A model generated the notes under the pieces. That model saw only the letters and a list, made by a program, of their open reading frames with translations, was not told where the DNA came from and ran no database searches. A DNA stretch of 64,000 nt from DAOUJI01 sp034422875 (GTDB taxonomy: Bacteria > Chloroflexota > Dehalococcoidia > Lucifugimonadales > JAGWBF01): contig DAOUJI010000031.1 in assembly GCA_034422875.1 (NCBI GenBank), positions 37,942-101,941 of the forward strand, given 5' to 3'. The position numbers were made by a program, and so were the translations under genes. Every line of letters starts with the position of its first letter. Position 1 is the first letter of the stretch. Shown here piece by piece: positions 8,324 to 17,120 of the stretch.

Positions 8324-8353
8324 TTGACCAGGACATAATGTTAATCTTAGAAT
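8324..8353 (+). promoter_or_regulatory. Promoter of rex
   Basis: A -35 box TTGACC (8324-8329), 18-nt spacer and -10 box TAGAAT (8348-8353) give a sigma-70-type promoter with a start near 8360 and a leader of about 100 nt. Confidence 0.6.
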
Positions 8354-8463
8354 TTGGTTAGATGCATTCTGATTCTTGGTCGATGGTGACCTGCTAGTCA
8401 GCTGATGGTCCAAGCGCCAATTCGACGCTCCGCTTCCGACCAAGGGATGTAAAGGCTGTTTCC

Positions 8464-9126
8464 GTGTCGATGTCATACCGGCCCATAAACATTGAAGTTC
8501 CGGGCGACGTACCGGAAGTTGTCATAATGCGGCTTCCCCAGTACATCCGCGTCCTGGAACTGCTGGAGGCAGACGGGGCTGAAATGGTCAGCTCTCAACA
8601 GCTGGGCGATATGCTGCAAGTCACACCCGCACAAATCAGGAAGGACTTGAGCTATTTCGGGCGTTTCGGGAAACAGGGCAGAGGATACAGCGTAAGCCGA
8701 CTCCAGGCCGAGCTCAAGGACATCATGGGGCTGAACCGCCAGTGGAACGTGCTGCTGGTGGGAGTCGGGAGGCTTGGACGGGCCATCATAGGCTACCCTG
8801 GATTCGCACCCGAGGGGTTCAAGATAGCTGCGGCTTTCGACGCCAACCGTCGGATGGTCGGGAGATTAGTCGGAGACCTGAAAGTCCGCTCTATGGACGA
8901 CCTGAACGACGTCGTGGGAGAGTTGGACATCCGCATAGGGATCGTGGCTGTTCCCGGCAGATACGCACAGAAAGTCATCGACCGATTGGTGGAATGCGGC
9001 GTGTTGGCTATCATGAACTATGCGCCCATAACGCCTCAGACGAGGGACGGCGTAAAGATTAGGAATATAGACCCGGTGCTCTCGCTGCAGACGATGACTT
9101 ACTATCTGCTGACCGAGAGGCCGTAA
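8464..9126 (+). CDS. rex: Redox-sensing transcriptional repressor Rex
   Basis: A 220-residue regulator that senses the NADH/NAD+ ratio and represses genes for respiration and fermentation when NADH is low. The N-terminal winged helix (about 22-85) contains the typical RKDLSYFGRFGKQGRGY segment (59-75), and the NADH-binding Rossmann motif GVGRLG is at 100-105. The GTG at 8464 has AAAGG about 8 nt upstream; an ATG at 8470 is in frame. It is transcribed convergently with the ATP synthase operon and has its own promoter and Rex-like operator, implying autoregulation. Confidence 0.93.
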   Translation: MSMSYRPINIEVPGDVPEVVIMRLPQYIRVLELLEADGAEMVSSQQLGDMLQVTPAQIRKDLSYFGRFGKQGRGYSVSRLQAELKDIMGLNRQWNVLLVGVGRLGRAIIGYPGFAPEGFKIAAAFDANRRMVGRLVGDLKVRSMDDLNDVVGELDIRIGIVAVPGRYAQKVIDRLVECGVLAIMNYAPITPQTRDGVKIRNIDPVLSLQTMTYYLLTERP

Positions 9127-9134
9127 GCAGTAAG

Positions 9135-9566
9135 CTAAGACTGGGCCTGGGGAGGGGCCGCGCGCGGACGCCTTCTCCGTGCGATGCGGACACGAACTTC
9201 CGCTCTGCGCACCGCAGCCACAGCGCGTTCCAAGTCCAGGTCGGAGGTGCGGTTGGCAAGCCGTTCCTGCGCCCGTTGGACCGCAACCTGTGCCCTCTGC
9301 TCGTCGATTTCGTCGTCCCTTTCGCAGGCGTCCGCCAGAATCATCACCCTGTTGGCGATGACTTCCATGAACCCGCCGGACACTGCAAGGTACGTTTCTT
9401 CGCCGTCCTTGCGGAGCATGATCTCGCCAGGCTGCAAAGCCGTCATCAGCGGAGCGTGGTTCGGGAGAATGCCCAACTCGCCCTCCATCCCCGGGGCCGT
9501 GAGCACGTCTACGTCGTCTGAGTAGACCTCCCGTTCGGCTGTGATTATCTCGACTCGCATGGGCAT
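9135..9566 (-). CDS. atpC: F1Fo ATP synthase subunit epsilon
   Basis: The last gene of the operon, 143 residues. The N-terminal beta-sandwich shows VEIITAEREVYSDDVD and the GELGILPNHAPLMTAL signature at about 30-45, and the C-terminal part is the helical hairpin rich in Arg and Ala. It belongs to the central stalk of the soluble F1 sector and regulates rotation. It follows atpD by 6 nt and is convergent with rex. A basic PRR-rich tail is a small oddity. Confidence 0.95.
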   Translation of the reverse strand: MPMRVEIITAEREVYSDDVDVLTAPGMEGELGILPNHAPLMTALQPGEIMLRKDGEETYLAVSGGFMEVIANRVMILADACERDDEIDEQRAQVAVQRAQERLANRTSDLDLERAVAAVRRAEVRVRIARRRRPRAAPPQAQS

Positions 9567-9572
9567 GACAGC

Positions 9573-10967
9573 TTACTCCGCCTGCATCCGCTGAGCCGTT
9601 TCGATAACCTCATCCATTGTGCCGGTCATGTAGAAGGCCTGCTCGGGCAGGTCGTCATGTTGGCCTTCCAGTATCTCTGCGAAACCTCTGACCGTTTCAC
9701 GCACTGGAACGTACTTGCCGCCCATCCCCGTGAAGGTCTCCGCAACGAAGAAGGGCTGGGTCAGGAAACGTTGGATCCGCCTCGCCCTGGCCACTGTCGT
9801 CTTGTCCTCTTCGGAGAGCTCCTCAATGCCCAGGATGGCGATAATGTCCTGCAGGTCCCTGTAGCGCTGGAGCACCTGCTGGACTCCCCGCGCCACCCGG
9901 TAGTGTTCTTCACCCACGATCCTGGGTTCGAGCATCCTGGAGAATGAGGCCAGGGGGTCCACGGCGGGATACAGACCTTGAGAAGCCAGTGCCCGCTCCA
10001 ACGAGACTACAGCGTCCAGGTGTCCGAAGGTGGTCACAATACCCGGGTCTGTGTAGTCATCAGCGGGAACGTAAATCGCCTGGAACGAGGTGATGGAGCC
10101 TTTGGTGGTGGATGTAATTCTCTCCTCCAGGGCTCCCATTTCCGTTCCCAGGGTGGGCTGGTAACCCACAGCCGAGGGCATCCTTCCCAGAAGCGCCGAC
10201 ACTTCCATGCCGGCCAGGATGTAGCGGTAGATGTTGTCGATGAACAGAAGCACGTCCTGGCTCTGCTCGTCCCGGAAGTACTCGGCCATAGTCAGCCCCG
10301 TAAGCCCTATGCGTGCCCGCACGCCAGGGGGCTCGTTCATCTGGCCGAACACCAGCACGGTGTTTCCCATGACCCCTGAGTCCTGCATCTCATGCCAGAG
10401 GTCGTTTCCTTCTCGGGAGCGTTCTCCCACACCGGAGAACACCGAAACTCCCTTGTGGACTTGGGCAATGTTCCTGATGAGCTCCATGATGATGACCGTC
10501 TTGCCCACTCCCGCTCCGCCATAGGCTCCGATCTTTCCGCCCTTCAGGAAGGGGGTGACCAGGTCGAACACCTTGATGCCCGTTTCGAGAATCTCGGTGC
10601 CGGTGCCCTGCTCCTCGAAAGGAGGCGGCGCCCGGTGGATGGGCCAGTTCTGGCCAGCCTCTACGGGACCAAGGTTGTCCAGCGGCGTGCCAGTCACGTC
10701 GAACAGCCTGCCGAGAGTCTCCGGGCCCACGGGCACGGACACCGGGTTGCCAGTGTCGTCCGCCTCGACGCCTCGAGCCAGCCCTTCTGTCGGCCCCAAC
10801 GCCAGGCAGCGGACCCAGTTGTTGCCTATGTGTTGCTCCACCTCCAGCACCAGCTTTTCGCCCTGGTTGTCAATCTCCAAAGCGTTGTAGAGGGTGGGCA
10901 GCCCGTCGGGCGGGAACTCTATGTCCACCACCGTCCCGATTACTTGTACTACCTTGCCTTTTGCCAT
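9573..10967 (-). CDS. atpD: F1Fo ATP synthase subunit beta
   Basis: The catalytic F1 subunit, 464 residues from the ATG at 10967, which has GGGAGGAG just upstream (a 4-residue longer frame exists). The Walker A motif GGAGVGKT is at 150-157, followed by the catalytic GERSREGNDLWHEM segment and the Walker B strand DVLLFIDNIYRY. It catalyses ATP synthesis on the membrane-bound complex with alpha. Position between atpG and atpC is canonical. Confidence 0.97.
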   Translation of the reverse strand: MAKGKVVQVIGTVVDIEFPPDGLPTLYNALEIDNQGEKLVLEVEQHIGNNWVRCLALGPTEGLARGVEADDTGNPVSVPVGPETLGRLFDVTGTPLDNLGPVEAGQNWPIHRAPPPFEEQGTGTEILETGIKVFDLVTPFLKGGKIGAYGGAGVGKTVIIMELIRNIAQVHKGVSVFSGVGERSREGNDLWHEMQDSGVMGNTVLVFGQMNEPPGVRARIGLTGLTMAEYFRDEQSQDVLLFIDNIYRYILAGMEVSALLGRMPSAVGYQPTLGTEMGALEERITSTTKGSITSFQAIYVPADDYTDPGIVTTFGHLDAVVSLERALASQGLYPAVDPLASFSRMLEPRIVGEEHYRVARGVQQVLQRYRDLQDIIAILGIEELSEEDKTTVARARRIQRFLTQPFFVAETFTGMGGKYVPVRETVRGFAEILEGQHDDLPEQAFYMTGTMDEVIETAQRMQAE

Positions 10968-11021
10968 GGCTCCTCCCAAATGGGGCTTATCTTCAGGAAC
11001 TATGTCGCTACGGTTCCTGCT

Positions 11022-11885
11022 CTATCCTTCCAGGGCGGCGGCCCCGCCTATGATGTCCAGCAGTTCGTTGGTTATGCTCTCCTGGCGGACCTTGTTGGCC
11101 ACCAGCGTCAAATCGGAGGCCATTTCGTTGGCGCTGTCGGTGGCGCTCCGCATGGCCACCATTCTGGCCGACTGTTCCGACGCGTTTAGCTCCAGCAGCG
11201 CGTGGTATATCTCCATCTCCACGAACCTGGGAAGCAGAGAGCCAAGCACGGTCAAGCTGTCGGGTTCGTATATGTATCCGACACGACTCTCAGACGAGAG
11301 TTCTGCAGGCTCTATGGGCAGCAGCTTTTGCACAACCGGCCTCTGGAGCGTGGTGTTTACGAAATCGGCGTATCCCAGGTACACCTCGTCAACTTCTCCG
11401 TCGGTGAACTGGTCGCACACCATGCCGGAAATGGGAGTGGTGTCCGCCACCGTGGGCCGGTCGCCCATGTTGATGAACACGGCCTTCACGTCCTGGCCGT
11501 ATCTGACCATGAAGTCTCGACCCTTGCGCCCGACGGTGATGAGGCTCACCGGGGCTTCCTGCTCGGCGATGAATTGGGCCGCCCTCCGGTTCAGGTTGGA
11601 ATGGAGTCCTCCACAAAGGCCCCTGTCAGGCGACATAAGGACCAGCAATGACCGGTTCACGGGCCTGACCTCCAGCAACGGATGAGGAGCTCCCGACTCC
11701 TCGCCGGGTTGGGCTGCCAGGTCGGCGATCACCGCGCTTATCTTTTCCGCATAGGGCCGTCCGGCAAGCACTGAACTCTGGGCGCGCCGCATCTTGGACG
11801 CGGCGATCATCTCCATCGCCTTGGTCACCTTGCCGGTGTTTTCGATGCTGCGGATTCGCCGCTTTATCTGTCTTAAGCTTGGCAT
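11022..11885 (-). CDS. atpG: F1Fo ATP synthase subunit gamma
   Basis: The 287-residue central stalk subunit. The N-terminus RQIKRRIRSIENTGKVTKAM and the C-terminal RMVAMRSATDSANEM...RQESITNELLDIIGGAAAL are the two coiled-coil halves that rotate inside the alpha/beta ring. It lies 15 nt after atpA and 54 nt before atpD, in canonical order. Confidence 0.95.
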   Translation of the reverse strand: MPSLRQIKRRIRSIENTGKVTKAMEMIAASKMRRAQSSVLAGRPYAEKISAVIADLAAQPGEESGAPHPLLEVRPVNRSLLVLMSPDRGLCGGLHSNLNRRAAQFIAEQEAPVSLITVGRKGRDFMVRYGQDVKAVFINMGDRPTVADTTPISGMVCDQFTDGEVDEVYLGYADFVNTTLQRPVVQKLLPIEPAELSSESRVGYIYEPDSLTVLGSLLPRFVEMEIYHALLELNASEQSARMVAMRSATDSANEMASDLTLVANKVRQESITNELLDIIGGAAALEG

Positions 11886-11900
11886 GGCATCTGGCTGCTG

Positions 11901-13424
<1,524 letters not shown>

Positions 13425-13452
13425 GCTTTACCTCCCGGTGTGTCGACCGGGT

Positions 13453-14004
13453 TCACGCCCCGGCCTCCATTGTCTCTCTTTGCAGTTGCCTGCCCATTCT
13501 GTCCAGACGGGCCTTGGCGCTTCCGTCGATAAGTTTGTCGCCGACCCGCATGACCAGTCCGCCCAATATTTCCGGGTCCACCTGGGTATGAAGCTCGACT
13601 TCCTTCTGGAGCAGCCCTTCCAGAAAATTCTTGACCCGGTCTTTCTCGGCGTCGTCCAAGTCCACTGCGGACCAGACTTCCACGTCCTCCCTGCCCCGCC
13701 TCTGGTTCAAGAGCCTGAGGTACCACATTTCCACCTGGTCAACCTGGTCGGTGAGGCCCCTGGAAATGAGAAGGGACACCAGGTTCTGGACTATGGGGTC
13801 TGTAGACCCAAAGGCCTGGCTGATGACCTGCAACTTGTTGGCCAGAGGAACCTTAGCGTGCTGCAGGAAGGACCTGAGCTCCTCTTCCTGGACGGCCTCG
13901 GATATGGCCGACAGGTCTCCCGCCCATTCGTCAACCAGATCTCTCTCCACGGCCAAGTCGAATATGGCCTGAGCGTATCTCTTTCCTGAGGTGCTCTTGG
14001 GCAT
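13453..14004 (-). CDS. atpH: F1Fo ATP synthase subunit delta
   Basis: A 183-residue peripheral-stalk subunit linking F1 to the b subunits. The N-terminus GKRYAQAIFDLAVERDLVDEW and the C-terminal VDPEILGGLVMRVGDKLIDGSAKARL signature are typical. It begins 9 nt after atpF. Confidence 0.93.
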   Translation of the reverse strand: MPKSTSGKRYAQAIFDLAVERDLVDEWAGDLSAISEAVQEEELRSFLQHAKVPLANKLQVISQAFGSTDPIVQNLVSLLISRGLTDQVDQVEMWYLRLLNQRRGREDVEVWSAVDLDDAEKDRVKNFLEGLLQKEVELHTQVDPEILGGLVMRVGDKLIDGSAKARLDRMGRQLQRETMEAGA

Positions 14005-14013
14005 GGTCGGGCG

Positions 14014-14514
14014 CTACTCCCTGGGAATCCTTTCGCCTTCTTCAAGGACCTGAGCTATCAGCTCGCTGTGGGCCGTCCGGTCAAGGGAGCGCTGGATTAC
14101 CCGCTCGGCGGCGGTCATGGCCAGATCGGCGAAATGGCTCCTGACCTCGGCCACTGCGGCGTCCCGTTCCCGCTGAATCTCGTCCCGGGCCCTGGCCACC
14201 AGCGCATCCGCATCCTGGCGGGCGCGGACTTCCTCTTGCTCCCTGAACTGCTCTGCGGCAACCCTGGCCTGGTCCAGCAGCCGCTGGCCTTCCACTCTCG
14301 CCTCGTTTATCTGACGCTGCGTGTCGGCCTGGGAAGCCGCAGCTTCCTCGCGTGCTTTGTCTGCGGCCTCAAGGCTTTCCTTAATCCGTTCCGACCTCTG
14401 GTCGATCATCCTCAAGATAGGCTTATAGGCGACCAGGTAGAGCAACACCAGAAGTACGGTGAAGTTCACCAAATAGATAATTAGTGTAGGAACGTGAAGT
14501 CCTAAGCTCTCCAC
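14014..14514 (-). CDS. atpF: F1Fo ATP synthase subunit b
   Basis: A 166-residue peripheral-stalk subunit: one N-terminal membrane helix (about 8-28, LIIYLVNFTVLLVLLYLVAY) and a long charged coiled coil rich in Ala, Glu, Arg and Gln. It anchors F1 to the membrane through delta. It lies between atpE and atpH as usual. Confidence 0.94.
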   Translation of the reverse strand: MESLGLHVPTLIIYLVNFTVLLVLLYLVAYKPILRMIDQRSERIKESLEAADKAREEAAASQADTQRQINEARVEGQRLLDQARVAAEQFREQEEVRARQDADALVARARDEIQRERDAAVAEVRSHFADLAMTAAERVIQRSLDRTAHSELIAQVLEEGERIPRE

Positions 14515-14543
14515 GGCTCACCCCTACTTTGACGTTGTTCTGC

Positions 14544-14819
14544 CTAAAATACGAAGCCGATCATGATTGCCGCGACCAACGCGTAGATTCCCAGCGCCTC
14601 TGCGAAGGCGATGGCCAGAATCATGTTGGTCTGTATGGAGCCCCTGGCCTCGGGATTGCGTCCGATGGCGTTCATGGCGGCGGCTCCCAGTATGCCTATG
14701 CCTATGCCTGGGCCAATAAGGCCAAGTCCTATGGCCAAGCCTGCGCCCAACATCTTAGCGGCGTCGGCGCTTATTTCCTGGGCGGCCACGCTGGCGGCGA
14801 TTACGTGCAGGATCTCCAT
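14544..14819 (-). CDS. atpE: F1Fo ATP synthase subunit c
   Basis: The 91-residue rotor-ring proteolipid with two membrane helices (about 24-48 and 65-90) and the polar RNPEA loop at 54-58. The ion-binding carboxylate is E74 in AFAEALG. The residue after it is Ala and no Gln stands in helix 1, so the Na+ ligand set is absent and proton coupling is inferred. An N-terminal stretch of about 20 residues precedes helix 1. Confidence 0.95.
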   Translation of the reverse strand: MEILHVIAASVAAQEISADAAKMLGAGLAIGLGLIGPGIGIGILGAAAMNAIGRNPEARGSIQTNMILAIAFAEALGIYALVAAIMIGFVF

Positions 14820-14867
14820 GTTTCCTCCCTTACCGAATTGTGGCTTCCGGTCTAGCCAATTTTCGCA

Positions 14868-14966
14868 CTAGTCTTGCCTGGACGAATAGATTGCGTAGAT
14901 GCCGCCCAGTGCGGCGGCGGCTATTCCCACGGTTGCGGCTGCTATCAAGAGCACGATTACGTCCAC
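14868..14966 (-). CDS. 32-residue single-span membrane peptide inside the atp operon
   Basis: A GTG at 14966, preceded by AGGAGG with 6 nt spacing, opens a 33-codon frame ending at TAG (14868). The product begins MDVIVLLIAAATVGIAAAA, a single hydrophobic helix, and ends IYAIYSSRQD with a polar tail. It lies exactly between atpB and atpE, on the operon strand, with one of the best ribosome-binding sites in the cluster. No family is recognised. It could be a small Fo accessory subunit or an assembly factor, or be an unused reading frame. Confidence 0.6.
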   Translation of the reverse strand: MDVIVLLIAAATVGIAAAALGGIYAIYSSRQD

Positions 14967-14994
14967 GACTTTCCTCCTAAGGCGAACCTACGCC

Positions 14995-16107
14995 CTAATG
15001 TCCCTCTTCCTCATGATGATGGGGGGTCATTGCCACTGCTGCAAACACCAAGGTCAGTCCGGCGAATATCAGCGCCTGTATAAACCCGACCAACAACTCC
15101 AGTCCATACACGAGCAGAGTTGCCACGAAAGGCACCAGGAACGCCGATATAAGGACCAATATCTCTCCGGCGGTCATGTTCCCGAAAAGCCTGAAAGTGA
15201 AGCTGATGACCCTCACGAATTCGCTGAAGGCTTCAAGAGGGCCTATAAAAGCGAAGTCCAGGAACCCCTGGAACGCTTCAAGGAACCTGCCCCGGAACAG
15301 GCCGACTATGCCGCGCTTGAGGCTCCCCACACGGATGAACTTGCCAAAGTAGGGGAACTTTATCAGCCACAGGCCCAGGAACTCCACAAACACGAAGGAC
15401 ACCAGCGCCAGGGCCAAAGGCATGTTCAGATCGGTGCCCGCGGGCCGGAGCAGGTGTATGGTTATGGTCTCGTCACCGAATTTCCAGAAACCGCCCTCTC
15501 CGTAGCCCAGGGCCTGGTACAGCGGAAGCAGCCCGATCCAGGCATTGAACATAACGAACAGGAATATCGTGGCAATGACGGGAAACACCAGGCGTCCCTT
15601 ATCTTTGCCTACGACGCTCTCTACGAAGTTCAGCAGCGCCTCTATGATCCCCTCAAGCACATTCTGGAAGCGGCCGGGGACAAGCTGCATCCGACGTGTC
15701 CCGATTACAAAGACGATAATTAACAGCGCCGATACAACCCAGGCTGAAAGGATGGTGTTGCTTATGACGAACCCTTCCGGGAAGGGGCCGTCATGCACCA
15801 GGGTTTCGCCGTCCTGTCCCGTCCGCTCGCCATGGAAGTCGTGGATGTCTTCCGGGTGGACCTTCTCCTCGTGCTCGGCGTCGAGGAAGTCCAGGTAGCG
15901 TTGGCGCTCACTGAAGGGGAAAACGGTCTGGGCCGGCAGGTGGATGGACGGTTCGGGGATGATGCCTACGGCGGTCTTGCCCGCCTCTTTGTCTTCGCTG
16001 GACTGCGTGAAGGCAGCGCCGATGGAGCCGGTGATGATTCCTGCAAGAAACAGAGCCACCAAGGCTAACAGCCCTAGAATGACTAATCTCTTGGTCCCTG
16101 CCGACAC
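14995..16107 (-). CDS. atpB: F1Fo ATP synthase subunit a, with extended N-terminus
   Basis: The 370-residue proton-channel subunit, longer than the usual 230-270 residues. The essential Arg is R306 in ISFTFRLFGN, followed by MTAGEI, and the C-terminal helices end in a His/Glu-rich tail (HHHEEEGH). The extra length is N-terminal: a first hydrophobic helix (about 8-32), then about 80 hydrophilic residues rich in Glu, Asp and His before the next helix at about 115. The GTG start directly abuts the stop codon of the atpI-like gene. Confidence 0.93.
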   Translation of the reverse strand: MSAGTKRLVILGLLALVALFLAGIITGSIGAAFTQSSEDKEAGKTAVGIIPEPSIHLPAQTVFPFSERQRYLDFLDAEHEEKVHPEDIHDFHGERTGQDGETLVHDGPFPEGFVISNTILSAWVVSALLIIVFVIGTRRMQLVPGRFQNVLEGIIEALLNFVESVVGKDKGRLVFPVIATIFLFVMFNAWIGLLPLYQALGYGEGGFWKFGDETITIHLLRPAGTDLNMPLALALVSFVFVEFLGLWLIKFPYFGKFIRVGSLKRGIVGLFRGRFLEAFQGFLDFAFIGPLEAFSEFVRVISFTFRLFGNMTAGEILVLISAFLVPFVATLLVYGLELLVGFIQALIFAGLTLVFAAVAMTPHHHEEEGH

Positions 16108-16338
16108 TTAGGGGTTACCCCCCTTTTCGCCGGTGTCCTTATCGTTTTCCTTCAGCATTGGTTGGACCAGCTTATATACTCCGTAAAAGGCGGCGGCGGT
16201 TCCCACCAAGACACCCAAGAGTGTAAACAGGGGACGAGTTCCTGTCAGGTGATCCAGCCCAAGGCCTCCGAGGACTCCTACCACTATGCAGGATGCAACG
16301 TACCAGCCTAAGCCCACGAAGCGGAGGGCTGTTCCCAA
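16108..16338 (-). CDS. AtpI/AtpZ-family protein
   Basis: A 76-residue protein with two membrane helices (about 7-28 and 34-57) separated by a short LDHLTGTRP turn, as in AtpI/AtpZ proteins that precede ATP synthase operons and are linked to c-ring assembly or Mg2+/Ca2+ transport. The start is a TTG at 16338 with AAGGGGG 6 nt upstream. It is the first gene of the operon and ends on the base before the atpB start codon. Confidence 0.8.
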   Translation of the reverse strand: MGTALRFVGLGWYVASCIVVGVLGGLGLDHLTGTRPLFTLLGVLVGTAAAFYGVYKLVQPMLKENDKDTGEKGGNP

Positions 16339-16365
16339 AGGGCGCCCCCTTCAAAAACCTAGCGA

Positions 16366-16394
16366 ATCCTATCACTTACCCTTGGGCAAGTCAA
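16366..16394 (-). promoter_or_regulatory. Promoter of the ATP synthase operon
   Basis: On the minus strand a -35 box TTGACT (16394-16389), a 17-nt spacer and a -10 box TAGGAT (16371-16366) with upstream TG form an extended -10 promoter. The predicted start near 16359 gives a leader of about 20 nt before the TTG at 16338. Confidence 0.6.
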
Positions 16395-16406
16395 CAGGAT
16401 TCCTGT
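16394..16406. promoter_or_regulatory. Palindrome at the ATP synthase promoter (possible operator)
   Basis: The 13-bp sequence ACAGGA-T-TCCTGT is a perfect inverted repeat with a single central base. It abuts the -35 box of the atp promoter and is flanked by a second TTGACA. It does not resemble the Rex site. Confidence 0.35.
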
Positions 16407-16446
16407 CAACGGAGGTTGGCTCGAAACAAGGCCGGAGCAAACAGCG

Positions 16447-17007
16447 TCAAGAGCTGCTTTGAGGCTTTTCGAAGTCTTCCAGGTCCAGGCTGTTGATGAA
16501 GTCGGTGAAGGCGGACATGCGCCGGAGGTCCTCTTCCTTGACGTCAGGGGCCTCTCCCTCTGCACCGGCCACGGGCTCTCCCGGCAGGATGGGTTTCCCC
16601 GTCTCCTTGTCCATCAATATGCCGGCCTTTTCAAGCACCTGGTCCTCAGCGTATATGGGCACGTCCACCCTGACGGCAAGCGCTATGGCGTCGCTGGGAC
16701 GGGAGTCGATTTCCATATTGTTGCCGTTCACGCTGATGGTTATCTTCGCGTAGAAAGTGTCGCTCTCCAGGCCGCTCACCAGTATGTGGCTTACCGAGGC
16801 GCCCAACGTTTCCAGCACCGACCTGAGCAGGTCGTGGGTCAGGGGGCGGGGCACGGCGATGTCCTGGAGTTTGACTGCGATGGCGTCCGCTTCGGCCGGC
16901 CCTATCCAGATTGGCAGATACCTGTCGGAGTCCTTCTCCTTCAGGATGACTACCCTCTGGTAGTTCATCATGCTTACTCTTATGCTGTCGATCACCATCT
17001 CCGGCAT
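16447..17007 (-). CDS. Bifunctional nuclease family protein (DUF151)
   Basis: A 186-residue protein with the DUF151 core at about 5-140: VILKEKDSDRYLPIWIGPAEADAIA near the N-terminus and the highly conserved RPSDAIALAVR segment near 103-113. Plant and bacterial homologs were described as bifunctional nucleases acting on DNA and RNA. The C-terminal 45 residues are acidic and less conserved. A GGAGG lies upstream of the ATG. It precedes the ATP synthase operon on the same strand but that operon has its own promoter. Confidence 0.85.
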   Translation of the reverse strand: MPEMVIDSIRVSMMNYQRVVILKEKDSDRYLPIWIGPAEADAIAVKLQDIAVPRPLTHDLLRSVLETLGASVSHILVSGLESDTFYAKITISVNGNNMEIDSRPSDAIALAVRVDVPIYAEDQVLEKAGILMDKETGKPILPGEPVAGAEGEAPDVKEEDLRRMSAFTDFINSLDLEDFEKPQSSS

Positions 17008-17120
17008 CAGCGGGGAGCCTCCAAAACGGGTTCAGTGAGCGTTGACCGTGGGAATCATTTTAGTCGTGCCGTCGTTTGAGTGTCAACCCGAACCGAGTCA
17101 AAACAGGCGTCGTTGGGGAC

